This document shows positions 61,406 to 64,000 of a stretch of 64,000 nt of DNA, piece by piece; the first letter of the stretch is position 1, and the number at the start of each line of letters is the position of its first letter. Position numbers and translations under genes: made by a program. Location: contig NZ_FNNE01000004.1 of the NCBI RefSeq assembly GCF_900106945.1, positions 124,001-188,000 on the forward strand. The letters run 5' to 3'. The DNA comes from Marinobacter mobilis (GTDB lineage Bacteria; Pseudomonadota; Gammaproteobacteria; Pseudomonadales; Oleiphilaceae). The notes beneath the pieces were generated by a model that saw nothing but the letters and a program-made list of their open reading frames with translations, had not been told where the DNA came from and did not search any database.

Positions 61406-62911
61406 ATGCCATCGACTGTCATGGGCGGCTTCGCCCACAACTTCATGGGCAACGCGCCCGTCTGGTACAAGCAGATTATTATCCTGTTCCTGATTGCCAA
61501 CCCGCTGGTGGTCTGGACCTTCGGCCCCGGCGTTGCCGGCTGGCTGCTGGTGGCGGAATTCATCTTCACCCTCGCCATGGCCCTGAAATGTTACCCGCTG
61601 CTGCCGGGCGGTCTGCTGGCGGTGGAAGCGCTGCTGATCGGCATGACCTCGCCGGACGCGGTGTACCACGAGGTGCTCAACAATTTTCCGGTGATCCTGC
61701 TGCTGATGTTCATGGTGGCGGGCATCTACTTCATGAAAGACCTGCTGCTGGTCACCTTTACCCAGATTCTGGTAGGAGTTAAGTCCAAGAGCGCACTGTC
61801 GCTGCTGTTCAGTGTGGCTGCGGCGCTGCTATCCGCCTTCCTCGATGCGCTGACGGTCACCGCGGTGATCATCAGTGTGGCGGTGGGTTTCTACTCGGTC
61901 TACCACAAGGTGGCGTCCGGCAAGGGTTACCATCACGCGGATCACAACGCCCAGAGTGATGATCACGTGATTGAGCTGCACCGGGAAGATCTGGAAGACT
62001 TTCGCGCCTTCCTGCGCAGCCTGCTGATGCACGGTGCCATCGGCACCGCCCTCGGCGGCGTGGCCACCATGGTGGGTGAGCCCCAGAACCTGCTGGTCGC
62101 CAAGGTCGTCGGCTGGGATTTTGCCAGCTTCTTCCAGGCCATGGCGCCGGTCAGCCTGCCGGTGCTGGCGGCCGGGCTGGCCACCTGCTGGCTGCTGGAG
62201 AAACTGCGCTGGTTTGGCTATGGCACCCGCCTGCCCAAACCGGTCCGTCAGGTGCTGGAAGAGTTCGCCGACAATGAACGGGCCAAACGCACCAAGGCCG
62301 ATCAGGCCGCACTGTGGATCCAGGCGCTGGCAGCGGTGATCCTGGTGGTCGGGCTGGCGTTCCACCTGGCTGAAGTGGGGCTGATCGGCCTGCTGGTGAT
62401 CATCCTCATCACCTCCTTTGCCGGGGTGACCGATGAGCACCAGATCGGCAAGGCCTTCCAGGAATCACTACCGTTTACCTCGCTGCTGGTGGTGTTCTTT
62501 GCCATCGTGGCCATTATTCACGAGCAGCACCTGTTCAAACCGATCATCGAGGCGGTGCTGAGCCTGCCCCAGGAGTCGCAGCCGGGCTGGTTCTTCATCG
62601 CCAACGGGGTGTTGTCGATGATCAGCGACAACGTCTTCGTGGCCACGGTGTACATCAGTGAAGTGAAGGCGGCGCTGGATGCCGGCGAAATCAGCGCAGA
62701 CCACTTCCGCACCCTGGCGGTGGCCATCAACACCGGCACCAACCTGCCCAGTGTGGCCACCCCCAATGGCCAGGCCGCCTTCCTGTTCCTGCTGACCTCC
62801 GCCGTCGCGCCGCTGGTGCGGTTGTCCTACGGCCGCATGGTCATCATGGCGCTGCCTTATACCGTGGTAATGGGATCGGTTGGCCTGTTTAGTGTGCTCC
62901 AGTTGAGTTAA
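61406..62911 (+). CDS. nhaB: Na+/H+ antiporter NhaB
   Basis: A 501-residue inner-membrane antiporter that exports sodium in exchange for protons. The N-terminus [22 protein letters not shown] and motifs [31 protein letters not shown] and [22 protein letters not shown] are family hallmarks. I start at ATG 61406, since the 24 earlier codons do not match the family. Fits a sodium-rich habitat. Confidence 0.95.
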   Translation: MPSTVMGGFAHNFMGNAPVWYKQIIILFLIANPLVVWTFGPGVAGWLLVAEFIFTLAMALKCYPLLPGGLLAVEALLIGMTSPDAVYHEVLNNFPVILLLMFMVAGIYFMKDLLLVTFTQILVGVKSKSALSLLFSVAAALLSAFLDALTVTAVIISVAVGFYSVYHKVASGKGYHHADHNAQSDDHVIELHREDLEDFRAFLRSLLMHGAIGTALGGVATMVGEPQNLLVAKVVGWDFASFFQAMAPVSLPVLAAGLATCWLLEKLRWFGYGTRLPKPVRQVLEEFADNERAKRTKADQAALWIQALAAVILVVGLAFHLAEVGLIGLLVIILITSFAGVTDEHQIGKAFQESLPFTSLLVVFFAIVAIIHEQHLFKPIIEAVLSLPQESQPGWFFIANGVLSMISDNVFVATVYISEVKAALDAGEISADHFRTLAVAINTGTNLPSVATPNGQAAFLFLLTSAVAPLVRLSYGRMVIMALPYTVVMGSVGLFSVLQLS

Positions 62912-62925
62912 AATCCCGCCCTCTG

Positions 62926-62966
62926 AATGCCCGCCACTGGTTAAACTATGACCACTGGTGGGCATT
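62926..62966 (+). terminator. Hairpin after nhaB
   Basis: AATGCCCGCCACTGGT pairs imperfectly (two mismatches) with ACCACTGGTGGGCATT. It starts 15 nt after the nhaB stop; the trailing GTTCGTTG is a poor U-run, so it is a possible weak terminator. Confidence 0.5.
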
Positions 62967-63002
62967 GTTCGTTGTGTCCCCCAGAAATTCCCGGAACTGG
63001 TT

Positions 63003-64000
63003 ATGCTGAAAACCCTTAAAAACGAGTGGTTCTCCAATATTCGTGGTGACCTGCTCTCAGGCATTGTGGTGGCCCTGGCGCTGATTCCCGAAGCCATTGC
63101 CTTCTCCACCATTGCCGGTGTCGACCCCAAGGTGGGCCTGTACGCCTCGTTTTGTATCGCGGTGATCATCGCGTTTGTCGGCGGTCGTCCGGGCATGATC
63201 TCCGCCGCCACCGCTGCCATGGCCCTGCTGATGGTGACGCTGGTGAAAGATCACGGCCTGCAGTATCTGCTGGCGGCAACCGTGCTTACCGGGGTGTTGC
63301 AGATCATCGCCGGGTACCTGCGACTGGGGGAGTTGATGCGCTTTGTGTCACGCTCGGTGGTGACCGGTTTCGTCAACGCCCTCGCGATCCTGATTTTCAT
63401 GGCCCAGTTGCCGGAGCTGACTGACGTCACCTGGCATGTCTACGCCATGACCGCTGCCGGCCTGGGCATCATCTACCTGTTCCCGCTGTTGCCGGGGGTG
63501 GGCAAGGTGCTGCCGTCGCCGCTGGTGTGCATCATCGTGCTGACCGTGTTTGCCTATCTGACCAACCTGGACATCCGTACCGTGGGTGATCTGGGTGAGC
63601 TGCCGACCACCCTGCCGGTGTTCCTGTGGCCAGACGTACCGATGACCCTGGACACCCTGTGGATCATCCTGCCTTACTCCGCCTCCATGGCGGTGGTGGG
63701 CCTGCTGGAATCGCTGATGACCGCCACCATCGTGGACGATCTCACCGACACCACCAGCAATCGTAACCGTGAGTGTCGTGGCCAGGGCATTGCCAACATC
63801 GGCGCCGGGCTGATCGGTGGCATGGCCGGCTGTGCGATGATCGGCCAGTCCATCATCAACGTGAAATCCGGTGGCCGGGTGCGGCTGTCCACCCTGACCG
63901 CCGGGGTGGTACTGCTGATCATGGTGCTGGTGCTGGATGAGGTGTTGGTGCAGATTCCCATGGCGGCGCTGGTGGCGGTGATGATCATGGTGTCCATCGG
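63003..64000 (+). CDS. SulP-family anion transporter, 3' end beyond the window
   Basis: At least 332 residues of a second SulP carrier. It begins [20 protein letters not shown] with the family entry motif [21 protein letters not shown] and contains [22 protein letters not shown] and the [17 protein letters not shown] segment. A STAS domain would follow outside. It differs in sequence from the SulP at 23.1 kb, so the two are not a recent duplication. Purine-rich GGAA lies 6 nt before the ATG. The substrate is unknown. Confidence 0.9.
   Translation, partial: MLKTLKNEWFSNIRGDLLSGIVVALALIPEAIAFSTIAGVDPKVGLYASFCIAVIIAFVGGRPGMISAATAAMALLMVTLVKDHGLQYLLAATVLTGVLQIIAGYLRLGELMRFVSRSVVTGFVNALAILIFMAQLPELTDVTWHVYAMTAAGLGIIYLFPLLPGVGKVLPSPLVCIIVLTVFAYLTNLDIRTVGDLGELPTTLPVFLWPDVPMTLDTLWIILPYSASMAVVGLLESLMTATIVDDLTDTTSNRNRECRGQGIANIGAGLIGGMAGCAMIGQSIINVKSGGRVRLSTLTAGVVLLIMVLVLDEVLVQIPMAALVAVMIMVSI

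Overview
The window is a stretch of gammaproteobacterial chromosome centred on the replication origin. The evidence is the gene order (def-fmt-rsmB-trkA, glyQ-glyS-gmhB, gyrB-recF-dnaN-dnaA, rpmH-rnpA-yidD-yidC-mnmE, mnmG-rsmG-parA-parB, atpIBEFHAGDC-glmU-glmS). This is the arrangement I know from Pseudomonas and related marine genera such as Marinobacter. The heptose phosphatase, lipoprotein, RND pump and NhaB antiporter fit a Gram-negative, probably marine, aerobe. Genus assignment is inference only. Almost all of the window is vertically inherited core genome. I see no prophage, integron, CRISPR array, rRNA operon or intact insertion sequence.

Layout. At 1-8.6 kb are translation and ion-homeostasis genes: peptide deformylase, Met-tRNA formyltransferase, 16S rRNA methylase, TrkA, both glycyl-tRNA synthetase subunits, GmhB, and a tRNA-Pro(CGG). 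At 8.9-10.3 kb are two little-characterised envelope genes. At 10.4-18.2 kb the leftward replication genes gyrB, recF, dnaN and dnaA are interrupted by an ABC1/UbiB-family kinase gene between dnaN and recF. Two parS centromere sites lie inside recF. At 18.25-18.88 kb is the dnaA-rpmH intergenic origin region, with degenerate DnaA boxes and an AT-rich stretch. At 18.9-22.9 kb are rpmH, rnpA, yidD, yidC and mnmE, running rightward. At 23-33.5 kb are accessory genes: a SulP transporter, a small ribbon-helix-helix regulator with a 30-bp palindromic operator candidate, an acyl-CoA dehydrogenase, a two-gene RND pump, and an LplT-PlsC fusion for lysophospholipid uptake and acylation. At 33.55-33.9 kb, upstream of mnmG, a second origin-like region has two perfect DnaA boxes flanking an AT-rich tract. 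At 33.9-38.2 kb are mnmG, rsmG, parA and parB. At 38.4-49.1 kb are the complete F-type ATP synthase operon and the UDP-GlcNAc genes glmU and glmS. At 49.3-61.1 kb are an LTA-synthase-like membrane enzyme and a signalling cluster on the minus strand: a REC-GGDEF diguanylate cyclase, a large hybrid histidine kinase with HPt, an acyl-CoA ligase, an internally deleted hybrid-kinase remnant, and a REC-PAS-GGDEF-EAL protein. At 61.4-64 kb are nhaB and the start of a second SulP gene.

How it works together. DnaA, DnaN, RecF and GyrB act at the origin beside which they are encoded. ParA and ParB, encoded about 18-20 kb to the right, should load at the parS sites in recF about 5 kb to the left, so the origin lies between the segregation genes and their sites. 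The kinase/c-di-GMP cluster looks like one phosphorelay module that could both make and degrade cyclic di-GMP.

Most noteworthy observations: the second oriC-like region before mnmG, the two recF-embedded parS sites, the ABC1 kinase inside the dnaN-recF block, the hybrid-kinase deletion remnant translationally joined to the c-di-GMP enzyme, the RHH gene with its long palindrome, and an inverted-repeat-bounded element between parB and atpI. I did not find a clearly unprecedented multi-gene system.
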